The notes under the pieces are model-generated. The model worked only from the letters and a program-made list of their open reading frames with translations, ran no database searches and was not told the origin of the DNA. This document shows, one piece after another, positions 26,880-36,076 of a stretch of DNA of 64,000 nt. The stretch is from contig JAXDBU010000128.1 in NCBI GenBank assembly GCA_034678485.1, positions 1 through 64,000 on the forward strand, read 5' to 3'. The stretch's first letter is position 1, and each line of letters opens with the position of its first letter. The DNA comes from PLanc-01 sp034678485 (GTDB lineage Bacteria; Planctomycetota; Phycisphaerae; Sedimentisphaerales; Anaerobacaceae). The translations under genes and the position numbers were made by a program.

Positions 26880-26993
26880 TCATTCCAGCGCAAAGTCTGC
26901 CCTCGACCCAATCGGGGGCGGGAATCCACTCCCTTGGGTCACGGCCAGTCCCGAGGTTTCTGGATTCCTGCTTTTGCAGGAACGACAGAGTAG
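26880..26993. repeat. Dispersed intergenic repeat with internal hairpin
   Basis: This region ends in a hairpin TTCCTGC TTTT GCAGGAA (26965-26982). Its composition matches a type of intergenic repeat scattered through many bacterial chromosomes, recognised from its spurious translation on the minus strand (FLQKQESRN). Boundaries are approximate. Confidence 0.45.
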
Positions 26994-27014
26994 TTGACGC
27001 ATGTCCCGCGAGAG

Positions 27015-27887
27015 TCACACGTCCACGCCGAAGAGCGTTCGCAGAAGGAAGCCGACGAGGAAGCTGAAGGCTGCCACGCCCAGGCTCAAACCCGCCATCT
27101 CCAGGAAGCGGCTCTTGAACGGTTCGCTTCGCGCGACTGAGATATAGTAGTTGAACGCCGCGATGATCCCGATCGCCGCGACCAGCGTGCAGGCGAGACT
27201 GACGAAATAGTTCGCCAGGACCAGGTAGGGGAAGATCAGGACCAGGACCGTCAGGATGTACGCGACGCCCGTATAGACGGAGGCCTTGAGCGGGTTCTTC
27301 GTTGTCTCTTCGGACTTGGTGGACAGGTAGGAGGAGGCGGCCATGGACAGAGCCGCCGCGATTCCGGTGACGGAACCGGTCAGCGCGATCAGCTTGGCGT
27401 CGCGCAGGGCCAGCGTCAGGCCCGCCAGCGCGCCGGTCAGCTCGACCAGCGCGTCGTTGAGCCCGAGGACCATCGAGCCGGTGTAGCGGAGCCGCTCCTC
27501 GTCGAGCATCCCGAGCAGGGCGGTCTCGTGCTCCTGCTCATCCTTCATGATCGCCTCAGCCTCCGGGATCAGGGCCAGCAGTTGCTCATAGCCGCCTTGG
27601 GCCTTGTCTTCGGCGTTCTCCATGAGTTTGACGCCGAAGGTGAACCCGAGAATCCGGCTGATCCAGAAGTACTTCGAGATCGCCCAGTGATCCGGAGCCA
27701 CGTTCTCCTTCGTATAGGTCCGCCACTGCTCGTAGTGCCGCATCTCGTCGGCAGCGATCCTCTCCAGGACCCGCCGATTCTCTACGGATTTGACCGTGCC
27801 GGCCAGTCGGCTGTAGATGTGGTTCTCGGTGATCTCGACTCGCTGGAAGGCCAGCAGTTTCTGCCGCATCTCCGGACTCAAGTCCAT
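27015..27887 (-). CDS. Ferritin-like plus VIT1 membrane protein (MbfA-like)
   Basis: This 290-residue protein has an N-terminal ferritin-like di-iron domain (residues about 1-140) and a C-terminal VIT1/CCC1 transporter-like domain with about five membrane helices. Iron ligands appear as E..H motifs: EITENHIY, ADEMRHYE and EQEHETALLG. The membrane part includes LGLNDALVELTGALAGLTLAL, the conserved CCC1 entry helix. The layout matches MbfA, which exports iron in Rhizobiales, so a role in iron efflux or storage is likely. ATG 27887 has GGAG seven bases upstream; ATG 27905 is six codons earlier. It is a single gene on the minus strand. Confidence 0.85.
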   Translation of the reverse strand: MDLSPEMRQKLLAFQRVEITENHIYSRLAGTVKSVENRRVLERIAADEMRHYEQWRTYTKENVAPDHWAISKYFWISRILGFTFGVKLMENAEDKAQGGYEQLLALIPEAEAIMKDEQEHETALLGMLDEERLRYTGSMVLGLNDALVELTGALAGLTLALRDAKLIALTGSVTGIAAALSMAASSYLSTKSEETTKNPLKASVYTGVAYILTVLVLIFPYLVLANYFVSLACTLVAAIGIIAAFNYYISVARSEPFKSRFLEMAGLSLGVAAFSFLVGFLLRTLFGVDV

Positions 27888-28017
27888 TCTCTTGCTCCAT
27901 GGCATCCGTCGTTTGTAGTGACGCCGTGAGGCGTTATCTTCTCTTCCACGTACGAGAATATGCCCTTACGGGTACACTACGAACGGGCTGCACCTGACGC
28001 TGCCGCATCGGGGGCAG

Positions 28018-29010
28018 CTATTCCTTCGCCCGCTTGTCCAACTTCGTGAAGAAGTCCCGGAGGATGGGGTCTCGATGGACGAAGTTCACGATGCGGATCA
28101 TGTGCCTGGACTGATCGAAGCTGAACGTGCAGTTGTCCGTCACGATGGGACTGTGCACGAGGTCCGAGGGCAGCCACCGGTCGTTGACGAGCCACGCGAC
28201 CGCGGTCATGTCCCACAGGACCTTCGACCAGGCGAAATGGTCCTTGTGGTAGTCTTTGAAGATGGTCAGCAGGTAGTCGCCGATGGGACCCCGGCCGCCG
28301 ACGTATCGCTCCATCTCGGGCACGGTCGTCGTGAAGTGCGTCACGACAGGCGTGCAGGGCAGTTGCACGAGGGGCACGCCGCAGTCGAAGACGACGCGGG
28401 AGGCTTTGAGGTCCTGCATGAAGTTGAATTCCCGCTGGTGTGGCCAGTTGTGCCCGTTGCCGCCCAGCCAGACCACGACGATGTTCCGGATGATGGAAGG
28501 CTCGATGAGGATCGCACTGGCGACGTTGGTGATCGCGCCGACCGCCGCAACGTACAGCGGGTCTTGGGGGCTGCTCTTCTTGGCTCGTTCAATCAGGTCG
28601 AGCGCCGCGGGACTGCGCTCGGGCTTCTCGAGATCGGTGACGTAGTTCGTGCTGCCCTTGAAGACGAAGCCGTCGGGCGACTTGCCGAGCTTGTCCAGGA
28701 GTCGCAGGATCTCCTCGTAGCTCTTCTCCATCCCGTCGCCGGGACCGCTGGAGCGATTGTTGTGGAACGGCGCTGCATAGATCGCCTGTACATCCAGCTC
28801 CGGCGAGATCAGGGCATACACCACGGCAAACTGATCGTCGATCTCGTTGTACGTATCGGTATCCAGCACCATCCGCACGGGCCGTTTGGCAGGGGGCCGG
28901 AGCATCTCAATCCGCCGGCTCTCCGAGACCGCTGGGAATTGCTGTCCCATGGTCGATTCTCCCATCACGATCGCGCCCAATGCCAATGCCGCGACAAGTT
29001 CCCGTCTCAT
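28018..29010 (-). CDS. Exported nucleoside hydrolase-like protein
   Basis: This protein of 330 residues has a signal peptide (ELVAALALGAIVMGES) and an inosine/uridine-preferring nucleoside hydrolase fold. The calcium-binding N-terminal motif is visible as LDTDTYNEIDDQFAVVYAL. Later segments VGAITNVASAI, WLGGNGHNWP and WDMTAVAWLV match the family. It would release sugars from nucleosides or related N-glycosides outside the cytoplasm. AGGAGG lies before the ATG at 29010, so the longer frame starting at 29031 is rejected. It is last in a likely three-gene unit with the DUF4288-like gene and the oxidoreductase gene. Confidence 0.87.
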   Translation of the reverse strand: MRRELVAALALGAIVMGESTMGQQFPAVSESRRIEMLRPPAKRPVRMVLDTDTYNEIDDQFAVVYALISPELDVQAIYAAPFHNNRSSGPGDGMEKSYEEILRLLDKLGKSPDGFVFKGSTNYVTDLEKPERSPAALDLIERAKKSSPQDPLYVAAVGAITNVASAILIEPSIIRNIVVVWLGGNGHNWPHQREFNFMQDLKASRVVFDCGVPLVQLPCTPVVTHFTTTVPEMERYVGGRGPIGDYLLTIFKDYHKDHFAWSKVLWDMTAVAWLVNDRWLPSDLVHSPIVTDNCTFSFDQSRHMIRIVNFVHRDPILRDFFTKLDKRAKE

Positions 29011-29064
29011 GATTGTCCTCCTGGGTTCCACGTCTTGTAGGGTGTGCTGTGCACACCATACCCG

Positions 29065-29478
29065 CTACGGCTCCGAATCGTTGAAGACTTCGAGATCCTT
29101 CTTCTGTTTGATCCATCGCTTGACACGTCCGACGGAGACGTTCTCATAGTCATCGAAGAGGATTTCGGACCCGTCTTCGTCGAACGAGTCGAAGACGGGC
29201 AGAAGACTGGCCAACCCCTCAAAGATCCACCTTCCTCTCCGTCCGGTGTCGATGTCACTCCAGTCGTTTTCATCGCTCTTGGCGAGTTTCCCATAGCGTA
29301 CTGCCTTGCTGTAAGCTTGATTCCTGTCTCTCGCCTTCAGGACGACAACATTTGACCATGCCTGGCATCTTCGCCGGAGGTTGGAGGTGTCCTCATCCTC
29401 GAACTCGAAACGTTCGATGATCGTAGCGACCCACCATCCGGTCGGACTCTTGTTCTTTGATGCGAGCTTCCTGCTCAT
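29065..29478 (-). CDS. DUF4288-like small protein
   Basis: This 137-residue cytoplasmic protein has no signal peptide. The N-terminal half reads GWWVATIIERFEFEDED, then RRCQAWSNVVVLKARDRNQAYSKAVRYGKL, which resembles DUF4288 proteins, a family without known function. The C-terminal half is acidic with FDEDGSEILFDDYENVSVGRVKRWI. GGAGGG precedes the ATG. The upstream oxidoreductase gene ends 27 bases away and the nucleoside hydrolase follows after 54, so the three may be cotranscribed, though nothing ties its function to theirs. Confidence 0.65.
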   Translation of the reverse strand: MSRKLASKNKSPTGWWVATIIERFEFEDEDTSNLRRRCQAWSNVVVLKARDRNQAYSKAVRYGKLAKSDENDWSDIDTGRRGRWIFEGLASLLPVFDSFDEDGSEILFDDYENVSVGRVKRWIKQKKDLEVFNDSEP

Positions 29479-29505
29479 CAGCGATTCCCTCCGACTGCAA
29501 AGTCT

Positions 29506-30855
29506 CTACAGCACTTTTGTCGTTCCCGGCATGGCGACGGGGTAGTTGCCTTTATCGTCGGGCATGACCGGGGCGGGGGAATCGAGGGTCCAGGTTTCCA
29601 TGCCGGGTGCGAGGACGAGCTCTGAGGCCATCGCTTCGTCCCAGGTGATTAGCTGGCCGGACTCGGCGGCCATGCGGCCCAGGATGCCCACCATCGCGCC
29701 GTAGCAGCATCGCTCGGTCTCGTTGTACGGCTTGTCCTTGCGGATCGCGTCGAAGAGCAGGTCGTGCTCGACCTGGTATTGGTTCTTCGCCTTGCCCTTG
29801 AATTGCCAGATCACGTTTTCCGGCGTCTGGTTGTAGCCCTTGAAGATGCGAGGATTGCGTTGGCCTTCGCCGAGGACCGCGGAGCCTTTAGCGCCGTGGA
29901 TGATGTCGCCGAAGAAGCCCCAGCAATTCTCGATGTGCCGGCCCTGGGCGAAGAGACGCGTGCCGTCGGGGAAGTGGTACTCGACCGCGTAGTGGTCGAA
30001 GAGCTGGTCGGGGTTGGTGCGGGTTTGCCTGCCACCCTGGCCTTGCGCGGAGACCGGCCAGGCGTCCTTGCACCAGCAGCAGACGTCGAGGTTGTGGATC
30101 AGCCAGTCGAGGATGAAGCTGCCGTTGGCCCAGGTGAAGCAGTGGTAATTTCGGATCTGGTGGCCCAGCTCGCTCTCGCCGGGACGCTTGTTGGAGAAGG
30201 GGACGATGCCGTGCTCGCGATAGGCCCAGCAGGTGACGAGGTCGCCGATCAGGCCCTTGTGGAGCTGTTCGATGGCCTCCTCCAGCGGCTTGGAGTGCCG
30301 ACTCATCAGGCCGCCGGCGATCTTGAGGTTCTTCCTCTTGGCTTCTTTGCCTGCCTTGAGTACGCGATGGATGCCCGGTGCGTCCACCGCGAAGGCCTTC
30401 TCCATGAAGACGTTGCAGCCCTTGGCGACCGCGTACTCGACGTGCAGCGGCCGAAACGCGGGCGGTGTGGTCAGCAGCACGACGCTGCCGGCTCCGATGC
30501 AGTCGATGGCCTTCTTGTAGGCATCCATGCCGAGGAACTGGCGGTCCTTGGGCACGTCCACCTTATCGGGGAACCGCGATTGCAGACTTTTGAGACTCGC
30601 CTGCATCCGGTCGTCGAACACGTCAGCCGTCGCGACGAGCTTCGTCGGGCCTTGGGTCGAGAGGGCGTTGACCGCGGCCCCGGTGCCTCGCCCGCCGCAA
30701 CCGACGAGCGCGACCTTGATCGTGTTGCTCTCGCCCGCATGGGCCCGCACATTGATGGCGCTCGCCAGCGCCGCCCCGGCCAGGACGCCCGACGACTGTT
30801 GCAGGAACTCCCGACGGGAGGTGGAACGCTTACGGTTGTTGTCTTGCAGATTCAT
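29506..30855 (-). CDS. Tat-exported Gfo/Idh/MocA family oxidoreductase
   Basis: This 449-residue NAD(P)-dependent oxidoreductase has a twin-arginine signal (STSRREFLQQSSGVLAGAAL), so it should be folded with its cofactor and exported. The Rossmann motif is VALVGCGGRGTGAAVNAL, and the catalytic EK pair is visible in NVFMEKAFAVDAPG. The C-terminal substrate domain contains HCFTWANGSFILDWLIHNLDVCCW. Planctomycetes carry many such periplasmic enzymes with unknown sugar substrates. AAAGGGG precedes the ATG. It heads the minus-strand unit with DUF4288 and nucleoside hydrolase genes. A second enzyme of the family lies at 33017-34327. Confidence 0.9.
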   Translation of the reverse strand: MNLQDNNRKRSTSRREFLQQSSGVLAGAALASAINVRAHAGESNTIKVALVGCGGRGTGAAVNALSTQGPTKLVATADVFDDRMQASLKSLQSRFPDKVDVPKDRQFLGMDAYKKAIDCIGAGSVVLLTTPPAFRPLHVEYAVAKGCNVFMEKAFAVDAPGIHRVLKAGKEAKRKNLKIAGGLMSRHSKPLEEAIEQLHKGLIGDLVTCWAYREHGIVPFSNKRPGESELGHQIRNYHCFTWANGSFILDWLIHNLDVCCWCKDAWPVSAQGQGGRQTRTNPDQLFDHYAVEYHFPDGTRLFAQGRHIENCWGFFGDIIHGAKGSAVLGEGQRNPRIFKGYNQTPENVIWQFKGKAKNQYQVEHDLLFDAIRKDKPYNETERCCYGAMVGILGRMAAESGQLITWDEAMASELVLAPGMETWTLDSPAPVMPDDKGNYPVAMPGTTKVL

Positions 30856-31158
30856 CCGACACCCCTTTCGTAGTCACTCATTGAATGATAACCATCCAGC
30901 CGGCTCAGGGCCGCACTTCGAATGCCCCCATTATCGCAGTGACATCGACACAATGCAAGTACAAGACGAAAGATGCCGACTCGCTGGACACGGAGTTCGG
31001 AGTGCCGCCTTCGGGCGGTCCTCAGAACCGCGTGAACGCGGAACTCCAAACGGCCCGGCCCGAGGTGCGTCAATCACAAAGTCCTGGGAGGACAAAGCCT
31101 GGATCGATAAGATAATCTTGCATTGAAACCCCCGATACATGGTCAGTTTGGAGGTCCG

Positions 31159-31746
31159 ATGAACAACATATTCAAGATCGCACAAGAGCATCAGAGAAGA
31201 GCATGGGACGTGGTCCGGGAGGCCCGCATCATGGAGGCCTGGCAGTCCATAGGAGCACAAATCAACCTGGTCGGCTCGCTGCGGACCGGCCTGCTCATTC
31301 GCCACCTCGACATCGATTTCCACATCTACCTCGACCCGGTCGATCCCGCAATCAGCTTTCAGGCGGTCGCCGCTCTGGCTCGGAATCCCAGGGTCCGACG
31401 GATCGCGTACTCTAATTTGCTCGATGCTGAAGATATGTGCCTGGAGTGGCACGCGTGGTACGAGGACCCGCAGGGGGACACCTGGCAGATCGACATGATC
31501 CACATCGCCAAGGCGTCTCGCTACGCGGGCTACTTCGAGCAGGTGGCCGACCGAATCAACGCCGTGATCGACGAGGAGCAGCGAGACGCGATCCTCTCGA
31601 TCAAATACGCGATTCCCGATGGGCAGACGGTCATGGGGGTAAAGATCTACATGGCGGTCATCCGAGATGGCGTGAGGGACTACGGGCAATTCGTCGAGTG
31701 GGAGAAACTGCACCCCGAGGAGGGGATCATCACCTGGATGCCGTGA
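31159..31746 (+). CDS. Nucleotidyltransferase-fold protein of unknown substrate
   Basis: This protein of 195 residues shows a nucleotidyltransferase pattern: GSLRTGLLIRHLDIDFHIYL, with the GS motif followed by an acidic DID pair, and a third acidic site possible in WQIDMIHIAK. This resembles LinB/Rel-like or minimal transferases that act on small molecules or tRNA. No antitoxin-like partner gene lies next to it, since the flanks are a hairpin, repeats and minus-strand genes. GGAGG stands eight bases before the ATG at 31159. Substrate and biological role are not assigned. Confidence 0.65.
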   Translation: MNNIFKIAQEHQRRAWDVVREARIMEAWQSIGAQINLVGSLRTGLLIRHLDIDFHIYLDPVDPAISFQAVAALARNPRVRRIAYSNLLDAEDMCLEWHAWYEDPQGDTWQIDMIHIAKASRYAGYFEQVADRINAVIDEEQRDAILSIKYAIPDGQTVMGVKIYMAVIRDGVRDYGQFVEWEKLHPEEGIITWMP

Positions 31747-31757
31747 GTGAATTCGAG

Positions 31758-31782
31758 AGAGTCGCAGTATGATTGCGACTCT
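31758..31782 (+). terminator. Hairpin downstream of the nucleotidyltransferase-like gene
   Basis: A perfect 9-bp stem AGAGTCGCA with TGCGACTCT closes a 7-base loop, 11 bases after the stop codon at 31746. No T-run follows; instead the dispersed palindromic element begins at its right edge. It could terminate in either direction. Confidence 0.45.
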
Positions 31783-31883
31783 GTCATCCTGAGGCGCAGC
31801 CGAAGGATCTGGGCCAAGAACGAAAGACCACTCTCGGTCGCAGGCCAGGTCCTTCACTCCGCTGCGCTTCGTTCAGGATGACA
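31782..31883. repeat. Dispersed palindromic element, copy A
   Basis: This 102-bp imperfect palindrome begins TGTCATCCTGAGG and ends TCAGGATGACA, with GAAGGATCTGG and CCAGGTCCTTC inside. Two more copies lie at 48799-48909 and 58270-58378. The layout is that of a non-autonomous miniature element or REP-like unit. It sits between two convergent genes. Confidence 0.75.
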
Positions 31884-31914
31884 AGCACAATTTGCGAATC
31901 TGCCACAGTCCGTG

Positions 31915-32850
31915 TCAGATGTACTCGACCGTGGCGGGAGGCTTGGGCGTCAGGTCGTACAGACACCGGCTGACGTCCGGGACCTCCGTCGTGATCCGCT
32001 GGCAGAGGCGGTTGAGCTGGGTCCAGGGCAGTTCGGTGGCCGTTGCCTGGCGGGCGTCGATGCTCTCGATGCAGCGGACGACGATGATCTGCCCGAACTC
32101 GCGTTTGTTGTTGCGGATGCCGGTAGCCCGGTCGTTCAGCAATACGGCCAAGTACTGGAAGGCGCCCGTGCCGGCCAACTCCTCTTCCACGATGGCGGTC
32201 ACCTTGCGGACGGTGGCGAGCCGCTCGCGTGTGACTTCGCCGACGATGCGGGTCGCGAGGGCCGGACCGGGGAACGGGATACGCGTCGTGACCTGGGCGG
32301 GGAGTTCGAGGAATTCGCACACCGCGCGGACGTCATCCTTGCGGAGCGTCTTGAGCGGCTCGACGACCGCATAGCCGTAGGCCTCTTTCGTGTCGATGCC
32401 GAGCTGCGAGAGGATGTTGTGCTGTCGCTTGATGCCTGCGACGGTTTCCTCGATGTCGGTCAGGATGGTCCCGTGCATCAGGAATTTGGCGCCGGATTCC
32501 TTCACGATCTTGCCGAAGACCTTCGAGTAGAACGTGTCGGTGATCGCCTGGCGTTTCTGCTCGGGGTCGGTCAGACCCGCCAGGGCGCCCAGGAACTCCT
32601 TCTTCGCGTCCACCAGGTCCACGGGGATTCCCATCCGGGCGAACGTGGCGACGACGTGCTTGGGCTCGCCCTCGCGCATGAGGTCGTTGTCGATGAAGAC
32701 GGTCTTGAGCCGGTCGCCCAGGGCGCGATGCCCGAGGACGGTCACGAGAGAGCTATCGACGCCGCCGCTGAGGGCGTTGATGGCGGTGGCCTTGCCGACG
32801 GTCTTTCGAATCTGGGAGATCTGTTCTTCGACGAATGCCCTGCAGTCCAT
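31915..32850 (-). CDS. guaA: GMP synthetase, ATP-pyrophosphatase subunit (split GuaA)
   Basis: This 311-residue protein contains the ATP-PPase and dimerisation domains of GMP synthetase, which aminates XMP to GMP. The pyrophosphatase P-loop is NALSGGVDSSLVTVLG, with FIDNDLMREGE, RIPFPGPALATRI and a C-terminal end YDLTPKPPATVEYI. It lacks the N-terminal class I glutaminase domain, so it corresponds to the archaeal-type split GuaAb; the glutaminase must be encoded elsewhere or free ammonia is used. AGGAAGG precedes ATG 32850. The longer frame to 32958 adds 36 residues without family similarity and is rejected. Confidence 0.92.
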   Translation of the reverse strand: MDCRAFVEEQISQIRKTVGKATAINALSGGVDSSLVTVLGHRALGDRLKTVFIDNDLMREGEPKHVVATFARMGIPVDLVDAKKEFLGALAGLTDPEQKRQAITDTFYSKVFGKIVKESGAKFLMHGTILTDIEETVAGIKRQHNILSQLGIDTKEAYGYAVVEPLKTLRKDDVRAVCEFLELPAQVTTRIPFPGPALATRIVGEVTRERLATVRKVTAIVEEELAGTGAFQYLAVLLNDRATGIRNNKREFGQIIVVRCIESIDARQATATELPWTQLNRLCQRITTEVPDVSRCLYDLTPKPPATVEYI

Positions 32851-33016
32851 CCTGTGTCCCTTCCTAACTGGGTGCGTGCCGCCCGAGCGGTGCCCGCTCA
32901 GAGGCGAGCCAGTGTATGGGACGACGGAACGACTGTCAAGCGACGAGAGACGCATCACCAGAAAATCGCTTGCCAGTACAACTCGCCTGCGACCGTGCGG
33001 TACACGCTGTCGCAGC

Positions 33017-34327
33017 CTATACTCCGTTGGGCACGGCCCAGTGGCCTTCGCGGTAGGTCCGGCGGACCAGGTGGTTCGCCTCTTCGTCGTCTGCGATCTG
33101 TTCGGTCGAAGGATCGAAATGCAGGACGCGACCCACTCGCGTGGCGATGTTGCCGAGGTGGGCCAGCGTCGCGGACAGATGCCCGGTCTCGATGTCGGCG
33201 TTGGGGCGCTGCCCGCTCTTGATGCACTCGATGAAGTTGCGGTGGTGCGGCTCGCTGGCGAGTTGTGCGACCATCTTCTCCCCGGGCTCGTTGCGCGGGC
33301 CGAAGATTTGCCAGCCGGAATGCTTGCCGAGGAGCATCATCCCCTTGGTGCCGTAGAAGGTGTTGCCGTTCTCGTGTCCTTCCTGCACGTAGGGAGCCCA
33401 GATCCGCTGCTCGTAGATGAGCTGACGCTTGCCTCGGGTTCCGCCGCTGGGGTACTCGAAGATCACCGTCTGGGTATCGGGGAACTGCTGGTCGTCGTCG
33501 AAGAAGTACTTGCCGCCGAGGGCTGCGACCGTCGAGGGGTGCGTCTGGACACCCAAGCCCCATCGTCCGACGTCGAGGTCGTGCACGCCGTCGTTGCCGA
33601 TGTCACCCGTGCCGAAGGCGTACCACCATCGCCAGATGCTCGGCAGGAGATTGGACTGGTAGGGGACGATCGGCGCCGGCCCGACCCAGAGGTCGAAATC
33701 CAGGTGTGCAGGCGGATCGGACGGTTTCGCATGACCGATGTCTCTTCGCAATTGGCTGTTCCAGACCTTGGCGACGAGGATATCTCCGATGATGCCGTTG
33801 TGGAGAAGCTCGATGGCCCGCCGGACGTGTTCGACGCTGCGGGTCTGCGTGCCCACCTGGACCACGCGGTTGTTTCGCCTCGCGGCTTCGACCATCAGGC
33901 GACCCTCGCGGATGTTGTGCGAACAGGGCTTCTCCACGTAGACGTGTTTACCGGCGTCGCACGCGAGGACCGTCGCCGGGGCGTGCCAGTGATCCGGCGT
34001 GGCGATGACCACCGCGTCCACGGCGCGGTCGTCGAAGATCCGCCGCATGTCCTTCTCCGTCTTGGGCGCCTTGCCCGTTGCGTTCTGGATGGCTTTTGCC
34101 GCGTCGGTCAAACGATTGGCGTCCACGTCGCACACGTAGGCCACCTCGACGTCCTTCTGTGCGGCAAAGGATTTCAGCAGGCCGGACCCATGCCCACCGG
34201 GGCCGATCATCCCGAGGATCACTCGCTCGTTGGCGTCCGCGGCGTGGGACCGCGCCATGGCGAATGCACTGCCGGCGAGGATTACGCCGCTCTGTCGGAG
34301 AAACTGGCGTCGATTCGCTGTCGTCAT
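33017..34327 (-). CDS. Tat-exported Gfo/Idh/MocA family oxidoreductase
   Basis: This 436-residue enzyme has a twin-arginine leader (NRRQFLRQSGVILAGSAFAM) and a dinucleotide-binding fold (LGMIGPGGHGSGLL, then YVCDVDANR). The catalytic EK motif is in HVYVEKPCSHNIREGRLMVEAAR, and VVQVGTQTRS follows as in exported planctomycete members that act on sugars or glycosides. It is on the minus strand 166 bases downstream of nothing coding and ends near the start of guaA's upstream gap. Its substrate is unknown. Similarity to the gene at 29506-30855 is confined to the common fold, so they are not a recent duplication. Confidence 0.9.
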   Translation of the reverse strand: MTTANRRQFLRQSGVILAGSAFAMARSHAADANERVILGMIGPGGHGSGLLKSFAAQKDVEVAYVCDVDANRLTDAAKAIQNATGKAPKTEKDMRRIFDDRAVDAVVIATPDHWHAPATVLACDAGKHVYVEKPCSHNIREGRLMVEAARRNNRVVQVGTQTRSVEHVRRAIELLHNGIIGDILVAKVWNSQLRRDIGHAKPSDPPAHLDFDLWVGPAPIVPYQSNLLPSIWRWWYAFGTGDIGNDGVHDLDVGRWGLGVQTHPSTVAALGGKYFFDDDQQFPDTQTVIFEYPSGGTRGKRQLIYEQRIWAPYVQEGHENGNTFYGTKGMMLLGKHSGWQIFGPRNEPGEKMVAQLASEPHHRNFIECIKSGQRPNADIETGHLSATLAHLGNIATRVGRVLHFDPSTEQIADDEEANHLVRRTYREGHWAVPNGV

Positions 34328-34456
34328 CGTCCTGACCTTTCCGCAAAAGTGCCACGTCTCACTGCTGCCGACAGCATTATAGCCGGCACTGTCGGGAAGT
34401 CGAAGTGTAAAAAGCCAAGGAGGAGCAACCAGCGTTTGTCTTCGTTGACCGGCCTG

Positions 34457-35827
34457 TCAGCGTGTGTGTTCAGGCGGGTGCGTCAACAGCGCCCCGGCGA
34501 GGGCCTCCACGGCGGCCTTGCGGTCCGCTTGCTTGACGCCGAACATGATGCTGATCTCCGAGGAGCCCTGGTTCATCATCTCGATGTTGATGCCGGCATA
34601 GGCCAAGGCGGCGCAGGCTTTGGCCGCCATGCCGACCGCGTACCGCATGCCTTCGCCCACGATCATGATCAGGGCCAGGCCGTGCTCGACGGTCACGTCG
34701 TCGGCCCGTAGCTCCTGGCGAATGCGATGGAGGATCTGTCCCTCTTTCTCCGGGGTCAGGCTGGCGCTGCGGAGGATGACCGACATGTTGTCGATCCCGG
34801 TGGGGACGTGCTCGAAGGAGAGATGCTCCTGTTCGAGGATCTGGAGCAGTCGGCGACCGAACCCGACTTCGCGGTTCATCATGTACTTGCTCAGGTAGAT
34901 CGAGCTGAATCCCCCGGCACTGGCGATGCCGGTGACCTCACCCTGACGGTACTTGCGCTGGGGGACGACGAGGGTGCCGGGGGCCTCCGGTCGGTTCGTG
35001 TTCTTGATGCAGATGGGAACCTTGGCCTGCACGGCGGGCACGACCGCTTCGTCGTGGAAGACCCCGAAGCCCGCATAGGACAGTTCCCTCAGCTCGCGGT
35101 ACGTCAAGATCGCAATGGCAGGGGCGTTTGGAGCGATCCGGGGATCGATAGCGTACACGGAATCGACGTCTGTGAAGTTCTCATAGACGACCGCCTTTAC
35201 CGCGGCCGCAAGGATGGAGCCGGTGATGTCCGAGCCGCCGCGCGGGAATGTGGCCACATGGCCCTTCAACGTGTACCCGAAGAATCCCGGGAAGATCACG
35301 ATTTCCTTGGTGTCCTTCAGCGTTGCCAGGCGGTCGTAGGATTCCGGAAGCACCTGGGCGTTGCCGAAGTCCTCGCTCAGGAGCATACCCGCCTCTCGCG
35401 GGTCCACATACCGGGCCGGGAAGCCTTGACGAGCGAACACCTGGGCGACGAGCTTGGCGCAGTTGTCCTCGCCGGCGGCCTTCATCGTATCCATGAACTG
35501 AGCGTCGTTGTCGCAGCGGCCCTCGATCCGTCGGCGCAGATCACTCTCGATCTCGGTCACGACGCCTGCGTCGAGGTTCAGGTCTCGCTGGATCTCGGCG
35601 TATCGGGCCACCACGGCGGCCAGATCGCCCTCGAACGACTTTTCTGCGATCACGGCGTTCGCCAGCGCAATCAGCAGATCGGTGACCTTGATGTCCTTGG
35701 GGTGGCGCTTGCCGGGGGCGGAAACGACAACGATTCGTCGAGTGCTGTCTGCTGTGACGATACCGACGACCTTGAGTATCTGTTTGGCGTCGGCGACCGA
35801 GGTGCCGCCGAACTTGACGACCTTCAT
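34457..35827 (-). CDS. lysC: Aspartate kinase
   Basis: This 456-residue enzyme phosphorylates aspartate for lysine, threonine and methionine synthesis. The kinase domain starts with MKVVKFGGTSVAD and includes FPRGGSDITGSILAAAVKA, where the Asp-Ser binds substrate. Two C-terminal ACT domains (about 300-456) with VEHGLALIMIVGEGMRYAVG and NIEMMNQGSSEISIMFGV bind the feedback inhibitor. The length and sequence suggest a monofunctional, single-chain enzyme. AAGGAG precedes ATG 35827; a 9-codon upstream extension is rejected. A 249-base gap upstream contains a strong hairpin. Confidence 0.94.
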   Translation of the reverse strand: MKVVKFGGTSVADAKQILKVVGIVTADSTRRIVVVSAPGKRHPKDIKVTDLLIALANAVIAEKSFEGDLAAVVARYAEIQRDLNLDAGVVTEIESDLRRRIEGRCDNDAQFMDTMKAAGEDNCAKLVAQVFARQGFPARYVDPREAGMLLSEDFGNAQVLPESYDRLATLKDTKEIVIFPGFFGYTLKGHVATFPRGGSDITGSILAAAVKAVVYENFTDVDSVYAIDPRIAPNAPAIAILTYRELRELSYAGFGVFHDEAVVPAVQAKVPICIKNTNRPEAPGTLVVPQRKYRQGEVTGIASAGGFSSIYLSKYMMNREVGFGRRLLQILEQEHLSFEHVPTGIDNMSVILRSASLTPEKEGQILHRIRQELRADDVTVEHGLALIMIVGEGMRYAVGMAAKACAALAYAGINIEMMNQGSSEISIMFGVKQADRKAAVEALAGALLTHPPEHTR

Positions 35828-35983
35828 TTTGACTCCTTGTTCATGCCCCTGCAACTTCGAACCCGTCGCCTTTCACATCTTGCGGCGGATGGCCTCATCA
35901 CGCGAATCTCGCCCGCATGAAAGGGTATTGTAGCGAAGGTCTTGCGCCAATACAAGGGGAAATGAGGCGTGCCGCCCGCCCGG

Positions 35984-36011
35984 GTGCATGGCCGCAAATG
36001 CGGTCATGCAC
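35984..36011. repeat. 13-bp hairpin in the gap upstream of lysC
   Basis: GTGCATGGCCGCA (35984-35996) pairs with TGCGGTCATGCAC (35999-36011), with one G-T or mismatch position and a 2-base gap that would open into a small loop. It stands between the end of the gene at 36077 and lysC, both minus strand. It could be a terminator without T-run, a repeat, or a leader structure of lysC; I saw no lysine riboswitch core. Confidence 0.45.
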
Positions 36012-36076
36012 GTCACCCACCCGTGCAGGGGGTGTCCTGGAGCCAGGGCTCTGCAGACCTGACAGTTTCCTTGGGG